DNA of 64,000 bases from Deltaproteobacteria bacterium RIFCSPHIGHO2_02_FULL_40_28 (GTDB lineage: Bacteria; UBA10199; 2-12-FULL-40-28), in contig MGRJ01000027.1 of assembly GCA_001798135.1 (NCBI GenBank), forward strand, positions 62,001 through 126,000. Direction: 5' to 3'. Both the position numbers and the translations under genes were made by a program. The notes under the pieces are model-generated. The model did no database searches, was not told the origin of the DNA, and saw only the letters and a program-made list of their open reading frames with translations. Below are positions 27,858 through 35,272 of the stretch, piece by piece; the first letter of the stretch is position 1; each line of letters starts with the position of its first letter.

Positions 27858-28715
27858 TCAACATAGGGATCTCCAATCTTTCTTTTCATTGGCCATTCTT
27901 ATGATGTTGCCTATTTTTTCAAGGTCTTTTGAAAGATTTGCGAAATCTGGCTTCGGATTACAACTTATAATCATAAGGAATGCTTTATTTACATTTAACC
28001 ATCTTTCTTTTTTAGGCTTCGTTTTTTCGCTGTTGTCAAAATCACCATAAAAAATTGATACAAGTGCATGAAACAAGCAGGCAAGATTAAACATTATGAT
28101 ATTCACACACATTGGCATTCCGAAGTTTTTATCAGATTGGTATAAAAGTCTTACAATTTGGTTTGGATCACTTTGTCTAGAGATGATTTCTGATAAAACC
28201 CGATGTTTTTTAGAATGGTGAATCGCACTCATTATACGGTATAGAAAATCCCATTTTAATTTAAGGATGTCATTTGGGAAATTGGAAACGTTAAAGGTAA
28301 CTTTGCCTTTTTCAGGCTTTATAAAAACTGATTCATGATCGTTTGGGAAGCAAGAGATAAAGACGATTCTCAAGAAAGTTTCATAGATGCTTCTATTTAA
28401 CATCATTGACTCGTCATAATAACCATCATTTAGATCTTCGAATGCCCTATGTAAGGTTTTCATTGTTTCGGGAAACATTAGGTATTGAATTTTTTTTGTA
28501 TAAGGCCAGTCGTCCTTGGGAACATAGTTCAACAGGACAACAAGTTCATTCATATCGTTAAAAAAAACTTCAAACTGCTTAATAAAATTTTCGAACTCTT
28601 TATGAAAAAACAATTTGTGCTCTTGAACGTATTTATAAATATCAAGGCTTGTTTCTGAGGGGTCAGCCCACAGAAGGCTTTCAACAAATTCTTTGGTTTC
28701 TTTTTCCTTACTCAT
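27858..28715 (-). CDS. Hypothetical helical protein
   Basis: 285 residues, no recognised family. The composition is alpha-helical, with aromatic-rich stretches (KLFFHKEFENFIKQFEVFF) and a central RSIYETFLRIVFI segment that weakly recalls DUF5677-type proteins. One hydrophobic stretch (NIIMFNLACLFHALVSIFYG) could be a membrane or core helix. It lies alone among accessory modules. Codon use appears as AT-rich as that of its neighbours. Function unknown. Confidence 0.6.
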   Translation of the reverse strand: MSKEKETKEFVESLLWADPSETSLDIYKYVQEHKLFFHKEFENFIKQFEVFFNDMNELVVLLNYVPKDDWPYTKKIQYLMFPETMKTLHRAFEDLNDGYYDESMMLNRSIYETFLRIVFISCFPNDHESVFIKPEKGKVTFNVSNFPNDILKLKWDFLYRIMSAIHHSKKHRVLSEIISRQSDPNQIVRLLYQSDKNFGMPMCVNIIMFNLACLFHALVSIFYGDFDNSEKTKPKKERWLNVNKAFLMIISCNPKPDFANLSKDLEKIGNIIRMANEKKDWRSLC

Positions 28716-28764
28716 AAAATGAGATGTGCTTACTGGGTTAAAAATGGCCCTTTGATGTCACTCA

Positions 28765-28799
28765 CACTCCCAAACCCCTTCAAAATAATCAATCCAAAA
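28765..28799. repeat. 35-bp dispersed repeat, copy 1
   Basis: 32 of 35 bases match 31848-31882. The second copy covers the last codons and 3' flank of a GIY-YIG nuclease gene. Here no nuclease gene is attached, so this may be the trace of a lost one. The whole 28716-29043 spacer contains no convincing gene; it holds this repeat, the 50-bp repeat at 28818 and the terminator at 29007. Confidence 0.7.
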
Positions 28800-28817
28800 T
28801 AATCTTCTCTGGAATAG

Positions 28818-28867
28818 TAGAAAAAATAGGATAGACAAGTGAACGGCCTTAACTGTAGGCGTCGATT
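28818..28867. repeat. 50-bp perfect direct repeat, left copy (NYN module)
   Basis: Identical over 50 bases to 29712-29761. The pair encloses the NYN nuclease gene and its leader, spacing 894 bp. Core reads AAGTGAACGGCCTTAACTGT. No transposase or integrase is inside. Confidence 0.92.
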
Positions 28868-29006
28868 TGTGAACCGTTTTGTGCAATTTAAAGATGAGTT
28901 AAAACGCATGGTTGGGCAACTAGAAATCAACTGGAAAATGGCCTTGAATTTATCAATGATATCCTTTATAACTAATATATCTACTCCCCGTTGGACCAGC
29001 CCTCAC

Positions 29007-29032
29007 AGGCCTCCTTCGGGGTTTTGTTTTTT
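29007..29032 (+). terminator. Possible rho-independent terminator before the NYN gene
   Basis: CCTC-CTTC-GGGG stem extended by G-T and A-T pairs and followed by TTTTGTTTTTT. It ends 11 bases before the NYN start codon. It could stop incoming transcription or attenuate the gene. Confidence 0.5.
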
Positions 29033-29043
29033 AGGGGGTGGAA

Positions 29044-29685
29044 ATGCCTGCTGAACCGACTATCAAACGGGCTATAGCTTTTATCGACGGCCAGAATCTT
29101 TTCTATGCTGTTAAAAAAGCTTATGGGTATAAATTTCCTAATTACGATCCGAAGTTATTATCTAAAAAAATTTGTGACTCTCATGGTTGGAAATTGGAAG
29201 GTGTTCATTTCTATACCGGTGTTCCTCAATCTACTGATGATTCATTTTGGCATTATTTCTGGACAAAAAAACTTGCGATCATGGGTACCCGTAAGGTGCA
29301 GACTTTTTCCAGACCTCTGCGTTACCGCCATCAAACCGTAACTCTTCCCAATGGAAATTCAACTTCTATCCTTGTTGGTCAAGAAAAAGGAGTCGATATT
29401 CGGATTGCCCTTGATGTGGTGAGATTAGCTTTGGATATCAAGTATGATATCGCCTTAATTTTTAGCCAAGATCAGGATCTTTCCGAAGTTGCCGATGAGG
29501 TAAGAAAAATATCCATCCTTCAAGACCGGTGGATTAAAGTTTGTTGTGCCTTCCCGATAAGTCCTGCCTATGACAATAAGCGCGGAATCAATAATACTGA
29601 TTGGATTAAGATTGATCGTAAAACTTATGATGCTTGCCTAGATCCCATGGATTATCGACCTAAACCTAAAGCAGATAAAAAATAA
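29044..29685 (+). CDS. NYN-domain (LabA/PIN-like) nuclease
   Basis: 213 residues from ATG 29044, with AGGGGGTG as ribosome site. The N-terminus RAIAFIDGQNLFYAVKKAYG holds the first catalytic Asp. GVDIRIALDVVRLAL and IALIFSQDQDLSEVADEV supply the further Asp cluster of NYN/LabA-type PIN nucleases. These are probable metal-dependent RNases, sometimes linked to defence. The gene forms a single-gene module between perfect 50-bp repeats. Confidence 0.88.
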   Translation: MPAEPTIKRAIAFIDGQNLFYAVKKAYGYKFPNYDPKLLSKKICDSHGWKLEGVHFYTGVPQSTDDSFWHYFWTKKLAIMGTRKVQTFSRPLRYRHQTVTLPNGNSTSILVGQEKGVDIRIALDVVRLALDIKYDIALIFSQDQDLSEVADEVRKISILQDRWIKVCCAFPISPAYDNKRGINNTDWIKIDRKTYDACLDPMDYRPKPKADKK

Positions 29686-29711
29686 CCCCCCTTGGTGCCA
29701 GATACTTTTTT

Positions 29712-29761
29712 TAGAAAAAATAGGATAGACAAGTGAACGGCCTTAACTGTAGGCGTCGATT
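29712..29761. repeat. 50-bp perfect direct repeat, right copy (NYN module)
   Basis: Second copy of the 28818-28867 repeat. Just upstream lies GTGCCAGATACTTTTTTT, similar to GTGCCAGATATTTTTATT at 32155. After it the hipT promoter region begins. Confidence 0.92.
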
Positions 29762-29823
29762 ATGATTTAAATAGCTGTATTTTATAGGTAAAATATAAGT
29801 ATATATTTATATATAAAAATAAT

Positions 29824-29868
29824 AAGTATAAGTTTATACTTGATAATTATTAGTATATATGTATACTA
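29824..29868 (+). promoter_or_regulatory. Paired palindromic operators before the HipT-like gene
   Basis: AAGTATAA-GT-TTATACTT (29824-29841) and TAGTATA-TATG-TATACTA (29851-29868) share the same arms and start 27 bp apart. A third, degraded TATATA-rich copy may lie near 29800. The second palindrome ends six bases before the start codon, where no Shine-Dalgarno exists. This is what is expected for binding of the HTH antitoxin encoded downstream. Confidence 0.7.
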
Positions 29869-29874
29869 AAAAAC

Positions 29875-30813
29875 ATGGGAAGAAAGTATTGTCTCAGATG
29901 TAACCAAGTCATTGCGGCAGGTCAGGCGCATTATGGGCAGCATATTTACTGCTTTAAAGAAATATTTTTAGTTTCTGAGGTTTTAGAATTTCATTCCTTA
30001 GCTAGGAAGGAATCAAGCAGTAACAAAGAACAGAAAAGCTTGTTGCCGCATCTTACTTCTTATTTTGCCGGTAACTATAAAAAGTATGAAGGGAAGTTAG
30101 GAGACTTAAGCTACATTTTAAAATTTTCAAAGTCTGAGTATCCAGAATTGGCACCGGTGGAATATGTTTGCAATAAAATTGCTTACTATTGTGGCATCCC
30201 TACCCCAAAACCTTTTACTCTTATCGAGATGGCGGATGATGAACTGGCGTTCGTTTCAAAAAACTTCATGCACACCATGAAAACTCATTCTACCTTAGTG
30301 CATATCTATCGATATTTGGAAGGGGGCGCAGAAAATTACAATGTTGAAACAATAAGTAACACTATTTTCCGAGAAACCAAGGCGTCTCAGGATGTGACAA
30401 ATTTTTTTAAAGTTCTTTTGTTTGATTCGTTAATAGGAAACCACGATAGGCATGGAAGTAATTTGGCACTTTTTGAAACAGCAAAAGAAAAACAATTAGC
30501 TCCTATTTATGACAACCCCTCATATCTTGGATTAGAATCAGGCGGGATGCTCAAGGCGGATTTTTCGCCAAAAGGCAAAATATGGACGAAAGATTCCAAA
30601 GAACCAGGGATGACAGAATATTTAGAGGAAATAAGCCGGTTGGGTGTGTTTGAAATGGCGGAGGATTTTTTTAATAAACTTCCAATTGAAAGGATTCGAT
30701 CAACAATTAGTGAAGCTGTTTGCCTTTCAGATCCGATGAAAAATGTTCTGCTTAAACTTATTGATAAGAGATACCTGGAACTTAAAAAATATGTCGAAAA
30801 TAGAAGAAATTAA
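29875..30813 (+). CDS. HipT-like Ser/Thr kinase (HipA C-terminal kinase core)
   Basis: 312 residues. N-terminal zinc-ribbon-like CLRC...HIYC (6-26), then a HipA-type kinase: glycine loop region KLGDLSYILK (74-83) with Lys83, NHDRHGSN catalytic loop (189-196) and IYDN metal site (Asp213). The HipA N-terminal subdomain is absent here and occurs instead in the next gene. HipA/HipT kinases phosphorylate aminoacyl-tRNA synthetases (GltX, TrpS) to arrest growth; the target here is unknown. Gene order is toxin first. No ribosome site is visible, so translation may be weak or leaderless. Confidence 0.88.
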   Translation: MGRKYCLRCNQVIAAGQAHYGQHIYCFKEIFLVSEVLEFHSLARKESSSNKEQKSLLPHLTSYFAGNYKKYEGKLGDLSYILKFSKSEYPELAPVEYVCNKIAYYCGIPTPKPFTLIEMADDELAFVSKNFMHTMKTHSTLVHIYRYLEGGAENYNVETISNTIFRETKASQDVTNFFKVLLFDSLIGNHDRHGSNLALFETAKEKQLAPIYDNPSYLGLESGGMLKADFSPKGKIWTKDSKEPGMTEYLEEISRLGVFEMAEDFFNKLPIERIRSTISEAVCLSDPMKNVLLKLIDKRYLELKKYVENRRN

Positions 30814-31405
30814 TATCTATAGCCAAACAAAAACAAAGCGCATCTTTGTCGGAAAGCTATGGAGAGAAGGTAAAAAATATTTCTTTGAGTATGCCAATAC
30901 TTATAAGAAATTAAGAAGTGCCTTGTCTCTTGGCCCTGAGCTTCCTTTGTGGAAAGGTAGGGCTTCTTCAAGCGCCTTATTCCCAGCTTTTTCAGACCGC
31001 ATCCCATCCAAAAAAAATCCTGCCTACAAGGATTATTGTCGCGAATGGGGGATTGGCGAAAATGAGAAGGATGTTTTTGTTTTGCTAACAACTATCGGGC
31101 GCAGAGGTCCTTCGACCTTTGTTTTTGAGCCAGCTATTAAAAACGAATATACAGCTTCACAACTGAAAGATTTTAGAAATCGATTAGGACTTACTCAATC
31201 TGAATTTGAAGTGTTCTTTAATATATCTCATATGACTTTGTTTCGTTTGGAAGCGGGTAAGTCCAAGAGTGACTTCTATTTGCGGTATTTTGAACTATTC
31301 GACAAAGTGCCTCAGGCTTTAGCTTGGATGTTGGAAAAAAGAGGGCAATTACTGCATGATGAAAAAAGAATTCGTCTGCTAAGCCAAAAGAAGCTGATAT
31401 GTTAG
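30791..31405 (+). CDS. HipS-HTH fusion, probable antitoxin of the kinase
   Basis: 204 residues from ATG 30791, overlapping the kinase by 23 bp. Residues ~20-85 (GKLWREGKKYFFEYANTYKK, LFPAFSDRIPS) resemble the N-terminal subdomain of HipA, known as the separate HipS protein in three-part HipBST systems. Residues ~135-180 (LKDFRNRLGLTQSEFEVFF, HMTLFRLEAGKS) form an XRE-type helix-turn-helix, like HipB. HipB and HipS roles therefore appear combined in one protein: kinase neutralisation and operator binding to the palindromes at 29824-29868. The fusion is direct from sequence; the roles are inference. Confidence 0.75.
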   Translation: MSKIEEINIYSQTKTKRIFVGKLWREGKKYFFEYANTYKKLRSALSLGPELPLWKGRASSSALFPAFSDRIPSKKNPAYKDYCREWGIGENEKDVFVLLTTIGRRGPSTFVFEPAIKNEYTASQLKDFRNRLGLTQSEFEVFFNISHMTLFRLEAGKSKSDFYLRYFELFDKVPQALAWMLEKRGQLLHDEKRIRLLSQKKLIC

Positions 31406-31623
31406 CCGCTATTCATGAGGCTTTATTGCATCCCGAGTTTGTAGTACAATCAAATAGTGATGAGAAGGCACATTTGTATTATCGGTATTATTCAAAAACC
31501 ATGGTTGGGGGAAAATATTTGTGCGTCATTGTTAAGGTAGAGAAAAAAGAAGCTTTTATTTTAACAGCCTATTTGACTGACAAAGTTAAGAAAGGAAAAA
31601 TATTATGGGAAGCAAAACAATAA
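31399..31623 (+). pseudogene. N-terminally truncated copy of the nuclease-like toxin candidate at 35254
   Basis: 74 codons closely related to the last 74 residues of the 104-residue protein encoded at 35254-35568 (shared ALLHPEFVVQS, YYRYYSKTMVGGKYLCVIVK, LTAYLTDKVKKGKILW). The first 30 residues, with the RLAHILEHPEM segment, are missing, and homology starts right at the end of the HipS-HTH gene. I class it as a truncated, probably inactive copy, though its frame is open and it is still followed by the intact DUF2283 gene. Confidence 0.7.
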
Positions 31624-31817
31624 AAGTTTGGTTTGATCCTGAAGGCGATTTTTTAGAGGTCATTTTTGAAAACAAACCCGGTTTTTTCAAAGAAACTGAT
31701 AATGATCTCGTCATGGAAAAAGTGGATGAGGATGGAAATATTCTTGGTTTTTCAGTTCAGCAAATCAGCTCCATCAAGAAAAAACCCTTAGAAGCAATTT
31801 TGCAAGTTATAGGCTGA
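31605..31817 (+). CDS. DUF2283 protein, copy 1
   Basis: 70 residues of the DUF2283 family (KVWFDPEGDFLEVIFEN, DNDLVMEKVDEDGNILGFSV). It differs from the copy at 35060 in only 6 of 70 residues. It overlaps the truncated nuclease-like gene by 19 bp, as in the complete copy. DUF2283 proteins commonly accompany small toxin-like proteins and are plausible antitoxins. Kept while its partner is truncated, it could act in trans against the intact partner at 35254. Confidence 0.85.
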   Translation: MGSKTIKVWFDPEGDFLEVIFENKPGFFKETDNDLVMEKVDEDGNILGFSVQQISSIKKKPLEAILQVIG

Positions 31818-31847
31818 AAGGCATAAGTTAGTCTTGGTCCCAGGCAA

Positions 31848-31882
31848 CACTTCCAAACTCTTTCAAAATAATCAATCCAAAA
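31848..31882. repeat. 35-bp dispersed repeat, copy 2
   Basis: 32/35 match to 28765-28799. It covers the final codons and 3' flank of the GIY-YIG gene. Confidence 0.7.
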
Positions 31883-32123
31883 CACCTTTAACCAACCCCT
31901 CTTTTTCCTTCCTCGACAGTTTTTTAATTTGAGTTTCGCGTTTTAAAGCTTGGAATTTGTCTGGAAAAATTTCGTGATAAAGAATTTTTTTGGCGCCAAA
32001 TGATTTTGTAAATTTTCCACCAGATCCGGATTGATGTTGCTTAAAGCGTCTCTCCAAATCTGTGGTGTAACCCGTATAAAAACGCCCGTCTTTAGTTTGA
32101 AGAATATAAACAAAAAAGTTCAT
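31872..32123 (-). CDS. GIY-YIG nuclease-superfamily small protein (YhbQ/UPF0213-like)
   Basis: 83 residues: FFVYILQTKDGRFYTGYTTDLERRFKQH gives the GIY-YIG-type strand pair (VYI, YTG) with the helix Arg, followed by GGKFTKSFGAKKILYHEIF. These stand-alone GIY-YIG proteins are widespread, and the nuclease activity of many is unproven. It ends inside a 35-bp repeat also seen at 28765. The 218-bp region upstream to 32342 is extremely AT-rich and holds only promoter-like sequence. Confidence 0.9.
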   Translation of the reverse strand: MNFFVYILQTKDGRFYTGYTTDLERRFKQHQSGSGGKFTKSFGAKKILYHEIFPDKFQALKRETQIKKLSRKEKEGLVKGVLD

Positions 32124-32341
32124 GGGTAGAAGGTTAGTGTTGCTTAAAAAGAAAGTGCCAGATATTTTTATTTTTTTTATATCATTGCCCTTAATGTACT
32201 ATTTTTTGTATGTTAATTATTTTTAATAAAATAATTAAATTAATAATTACAAATAGTTATAATAAAAAATGTACACAAAAAATGCAATAATTTAAATTAA
32301 TTTGTTGACTCTTTTTTCATCAACAAGTAAAATTGAGAGGT

Positions 32342-33208
32342 ATGAAAGATGGTTCTCAATCTATTCTCATCACTCAATATCAGGATTATGTTCCGTATTT
32401 AAAAGATCTGGTGACCTTTAAGAAGAAAGAAGAAGGTTTTACCTTTCGTAGTTTTTGTAAAAAATCAGGTTTCAAATCTCCTACTTATCTTAAATGGGTT
32501 TTAGATGAGGTACGTCCTGTTTCTCCAAAAAGTGCAGGGCGTTTTGCTAAAGGTTTAGGGCTAGGAAAAAGGGAGCAACGTTATTTTGAGTTGTTGGTCC
32601 ATTACAAGGATAGTCCCGAGCCTGGGAAGAAAAAATTTTTCTTTGAGGAACTGCTTCGTTATCAGGAGGATGAGCAAAAACCTGTTGTTCAGGATCGCTA
32701 TGAGTATTTAAGCCATTGGTATTACGTTACCATCCGTGAGCTTGTTGCTCATCCCAATTTTAAAGAAGATCCAGAATGGATTCGCCAAAAACTTTACGGC
32801 AGCGTGTCTCTTTGGGAAGTAAAGCATGCCATGCATACCTTGCAAAGGCTTGGGTTGATTGTGCGGGATAACTTGGGGCGGTGGAGCCAAAACGATGCCG
32901 AACTTCATACAGGAAAAGAAGTGGAGTCTTTAGCTGCCTACAATTACCATTTCGAAAGTCTTGGTTTGTCTCGTGAAGTGCTTCAACACACTTCGCACCG
33001 CATGCGCGAATATTCTTCCTTAGTTGCTTTGCTTGATCATGAGAGTTTTTTAGAATTGAAACAAAAGATGCTTTTTTTTCAGACAAGCCTAGTTGCAGAT
33101 CTTCGCCGTAAAATGAAGATGGGAATGGGGCAGGGGGTTCCTTTGGAGGTTTTTATGCTCAATATGCAGCTTTTTCCTGTAACCCAATTTGAAAGGAACC
33201 CAAAATGA
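32342..33208 (+). CDS. TIGR02147-family protein (DUF4423)
   Basis: 288 residues from ATG 32342; a TTG at 32333 is an alternative. An N-terminal HTH-like region (FTFRSFCKKSGFKSPTYLKWVL) leads to helical segments LSHWYYVTIRELVAHPNF and a winged-helix-like block (VKHAMHTLQRLGLIVRDNLGRWSQ), all diagnostic of TIGR02147. The family is abundant in Fibrobacter and Bdellovibrio-like genomes. Members usually sit next to secreted or lipoprotein genes, as here (ATGA overlap). A regulatory role is supposed, not shown. Confidence 0.87.
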   Translation: MKDGSQSILITQYQDYVPYLKDLVTFKKKEEGFTFRSFCKKSGFKSPTYLKWVLDEVRPVSPKSAGRFAKGLGLGKREQRYFELLVHYKDSPEPGKKKFFFEELLRYQEDEQKPVVQDRYEYLSHWYYVTIRELVAHPNFKEDPEWIRQKLYGSVSLWEVKHAMHTLQRLGLIVRDNLGRWSQNDAELHTGKEVESLAAYNYHFESLGLSREVLQHTSHRMREYSSLVALLDHESFLELKQKMLFFQTSLVADLRRKMKMGMGQGVPLEVFMLNMQLFPVTQFERNPK

Positions 33209-34206
33209 TGATCAAAAAAATATCAGTAATTATTTTTATTTTTTGTTTTTTTCTATCCGCCTGTGGTGGCTTAACTACGGTTGGAAATCCTCGTGGAAAA
33301 CCTGTAGAAGCTTCTCTCACCAATGATGTTGATAATCCGGTTTCCGAAGCACTTCATGCTGTAACTGTTCAAAGCGGTGCGGATTGCCGGTTAGGCAGTG
33401 GCAGCTGTTACACTCCACCCCTTTACATTTTTGGAATGAGGAGCTTGGGGCTTGTGCGCTGTGTGGATGTTGCTGGTGATGACGAGGCTTGCCCAGGCCA
33501 AACGGGTGAAGAGCTTGAAGAAAATGCTCTTACTATCAATGAAGACTTTTTTGTCTCTTCCTTAAACGAAACTGTAACGGATTTTATTCTCTACAGTGAT
33601 CCTAGCGAGGCCTCAGCACTGCTTGGAAGCAATTCTGGAACTGTTACAGGGGAGATTACCCAAGGGGGAATATATTCCGGGCTTGAGTTTGCTCTTGATT
33701 TCGTTGTGACTCAACTTCCAAGTGATATTTTTAGTATTGATGCTACTTTTGCTTTTTATTGTCTTAATTCAGAAGGCTGCAGTTCTTTGAATGGGTACAG
33801 CTCTTTTTACGATGGTTTAAGTGAAGGAGAGGTAAGCGGAGGGGACATTGTTTTTCTAGATGAGTTGGGTGCTAACTGGTTTTACTGGGATTTTGATGCT
33901 GATGCTCTTGTTCCGTTGTCTACAGAGAAGCCAACAAATGTTCTGAGCCAGAGCTTGCCGGACTGGGAGGATACGTCGACGGGCGCTTTGGTTTATCATC
34001 CTTCCTTCGGATCGGTTACCCCTTTAACTATTAGCGTTACATCGGAGGAGACGGCTTTTTTGAGGCTTATTTTTGCAGTAGAAAACGCCATGGCCTTTCA
34101 AGATGCAAATAGCAATAGTCAAGTAGATGCCAGTGAAATAGAAAATTTGGAATTTGGAAAACCTTTCATTATTGATGGTGGAATTAGTATTACCGACCCT
34201 ACTTAA
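33205..34206 (+). CDS. Lipoprotein of unknown function
   Basis: 333 residues with a type II signal peptide: hydrophobic run then lipobox FLSAC at residues 16-20, followed by GGLTTVGNP. The mature part is acidic, rich in Ser, Asp and Gly, with cysteines at ~61-68 (CRLGSGSC), ~90-97 and ~188-194, and a C-terminal EF-hand-like run (FQDANSNSQVDASEI). It overlaps the TIGR02147 gene by four bases, so both are made together. Function unknown; probably an outer-membrane-anchored protein. Confidence 0.75.
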   Translation: MMIKKISVIIFIFCFFLSACGGLTTVGNPRGKPVEASLTNDVDNPVSEALHAVTVQSGADCRLGSGSCYTPPLYIFGMRSLGLVRCVDVAGDDEACPGQTGEELEENALTINEDFFVSSLNETVTDFILYSDPSEASALLGSNSGTVTGEITQGGIYSGLEFALDFVVTQLPSDIFSIDATFAFYCLNSEGCSSLNGYSSFYDGLSEGEVSGGDIVFLDELGANWFYWDFDADALVPLSTEKPTNVLSQSLPDWEDTSTGALVYHPSFGSVTPLTISVTSEETAFLRLIFAVENAMAFQDANSNSQVDASEIENLEFGKPFIIDGGISITDPT

Positions 34207-34546
34207 GCAGGTGAAGTTTTTCAAAAACCAAAACTCCAATAAAAAGCGCAACGGTAGAAATTCCCATGGTTATGAGGAATGGCACTTTCGCGCGGAACAG
34301 ATAAATGGCCGCAATTAAAAAAAGAAAGCTGGGTAAAATCCAAATCAAAACATCCTTGGTGTAGTTTGCAAGAAGCGCCAGGTCTTTTGTTTCCACATAA
34401 ATCCAAATCAACGAAAGAAAGGTCATGAGTGGCAGCGCGGTTAAAAGGGCTGCCCATTTTGGAAAAGTTTTGGCAAGGCTACTGATAGCAGCAATAAGAA
34501 CCCCTGAGATAACAACTTTCCCAATAAAAAAAATTGAAGCTGGCAT
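34199..34546 (-). CDS. DUF3147 membrane protein
   Basis: 115 residues from ATG 34546 with four predicted membrane helices: IFFIGKVVISGVLIAAISSLA, WAALLTALPLMTFLSLIWIYV, DVLIWILPSFLFLIAAIYLF and FLITMGISTVALFIGVLVFE. This matches the DUF3147 family. No ribosome site is clear. Its end overlaps the convergent lipoprotein gene by 8 bp. Function unknown. Confidence 0.75.
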   Translation of the reverse strand: MPASIFFIGKVVISGVLIAAISSLAKTFPKWAALLTALPLMTFLSLIWIYVETKDLALLANYTKDVLIWILPSFLFLIAAIYLFRAKVPFLITMGISTVALFIGVLVFEKLHLLK

Positions 34547-34668
34547 GAAGTTTATGTAAACTAAAGCTTCCTGTTTGACAAGAGGGGAGTGACAGTTCTT
34601 AACGATCTTATTGACACCCCTTCTTCTTTCCAATAATTAAGCCAAACGGTGGAATTTTTAAGTGAAAT

Positions 34669-34953
34669 TCCGGAGTAGCTCAGTCGGTAGAGCAAGCGGC
34701 TGTTATTGTTAGCAGCCTCTTCCAGTAATGGAGGAGTGAAAAGTGGGCTAAGTCAGGGAAACCGTAACGTCGAGTCGACGGCAATCCTGAGCTAGCATCC
34801 CTTAACGGGAGGGCAAGTGCAGAGACTCTACACCCACTATCCCGAGTGAGGCCTTCAAGGCCAAGTCGAGGGATAAAGATAAAGTCCGACTCTTGGGGAA
34901 ACTCAAGTCAGATTGTAACCGCTAGGTCGCCGGTTCGAGTCCGGCCTCCGGAG
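34669..34953 (+). tRNA. tRNA-Asn(GUU) gene interrupted by a group I intron
   Basis: Exons 34669-34703 and 34916-34953 join into a perfect cloverleaf. The acceptor TCCGGAG/CTCCGGA has seven pairs, the D stem is GCTC/GAGC, the anticodon stem AGCGG/CCGCT, and the T arm is GCCGG-TTCGAGT-CCGGC. The anticodon loop is CT-GTT-AA, and the discriminator G is usual for tRNA-Asn. The intron splits the anticodon between positions 35 and 36. CCA is not encoded (GCAT follows). A terminator follows 14 bases downstream, so it is a single-gene unit. Confidence 0.95.
34704..34915 (+). ncRNA. Group I self-splicing intron (212 nt, no ORF)
   Basis: The 5' exon end GGCTGT pairs with the internal guide GCAGCC (34712-34717), giving P1 with the required U-G wobble at the splice site. 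The adjacent guide bases GTTA (34708-34711) pair with the first 3' exon bases TAAC (34916-34919), forming P10. The intron ends in G (34915). Core elements are in order: AGTCAGGGAAACC (P-like, 34751 on), AATCCTGAGC (Q, 34783-34792), GTGCAGAGACTCTAC (R, 34817 on), AAGATAAAGTCC (S, 34876-34887), then a P9 hairpin. These match tRNA-borne introns of the cyanobacterial tRNA-Leu type. No homing endonuclease is present. Confidence 0.93.
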
Positions 34954-34967
34954 CATTTCCGTAGAAG

Positions 34968-35006
34968 AAGCCGTTTTTCCGAATAGGGAGAACGGCTTTT
35001 TCTTTT
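34968..35006 (+). terminator. Terminator of the tRNA-Asn gene
   Basis: AAGCCGTT (34968-34975) pairs with AACGGCTT (34991-34998), and TTTTTCTTTT follows. Confidence 0.85.
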
Positions 35007-35059
35007 CGTATCCGAGGGTTGCGCCGTTTAGTGGTGCCTGAAAAAATTCTCGCATGTAA

Positions 35060-35272
35060 TCAACCAGCGACTTGTAAAAGTGCTTCTAAAGGTTTTTTCT
35101 TGATAGAACTAATTTGCTGAACGGAAAAACCTAAAATGTTCCCATCCTTATCCACTTTCTCCATGACGAGGTCATTGTCCGTTTCTTTGAAAAACCCCGG
35201 CTTGTTTTCAAAAATGACCTCTAAAAAATCACCTTCGGCATCAAACCAAACTTTTATTGCTTTGCTTTCCAT
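35060..35272 (-). CDS. DUF2283 protein, copy 2
   Basis: 70 residues, 64 identical to the copy at 31605. Overlaps its upstream partner by 19 bp, the last gene of a six-gene minus-strand cluster. The conserved core KVWFDAEGDFLEVIFEN and NILGFSVQQIS identify DUF2283. Likely the antitoxin or partner of the preceding nuclease-like protein, by inference from the fixed pairing. Confidence 0.87.
   Translation of the reverse strand: MESKAIKVWFDAEGDFLEVIFENKPGFFKETDNDLVMEKVDKDGNILGFSVQQISSIKKKPLEALLQVAG

Noticed and set aside
28839-29054. 71-codon plus-strand frame starting inside the 50-bp repeat
   Set aside because: It runs through a terminator-like hairpin and the NYN leader, and its second half is low-complexity Pro/Gly; no ribosome site. 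Treated as non-coding.
29695-32180. GTGCCAGATA-T-rich words at 29695 and 32155 considered as ends of a mobile element
   Set aside because: Same orientation, only about 12 bases shared, no transposase between them.
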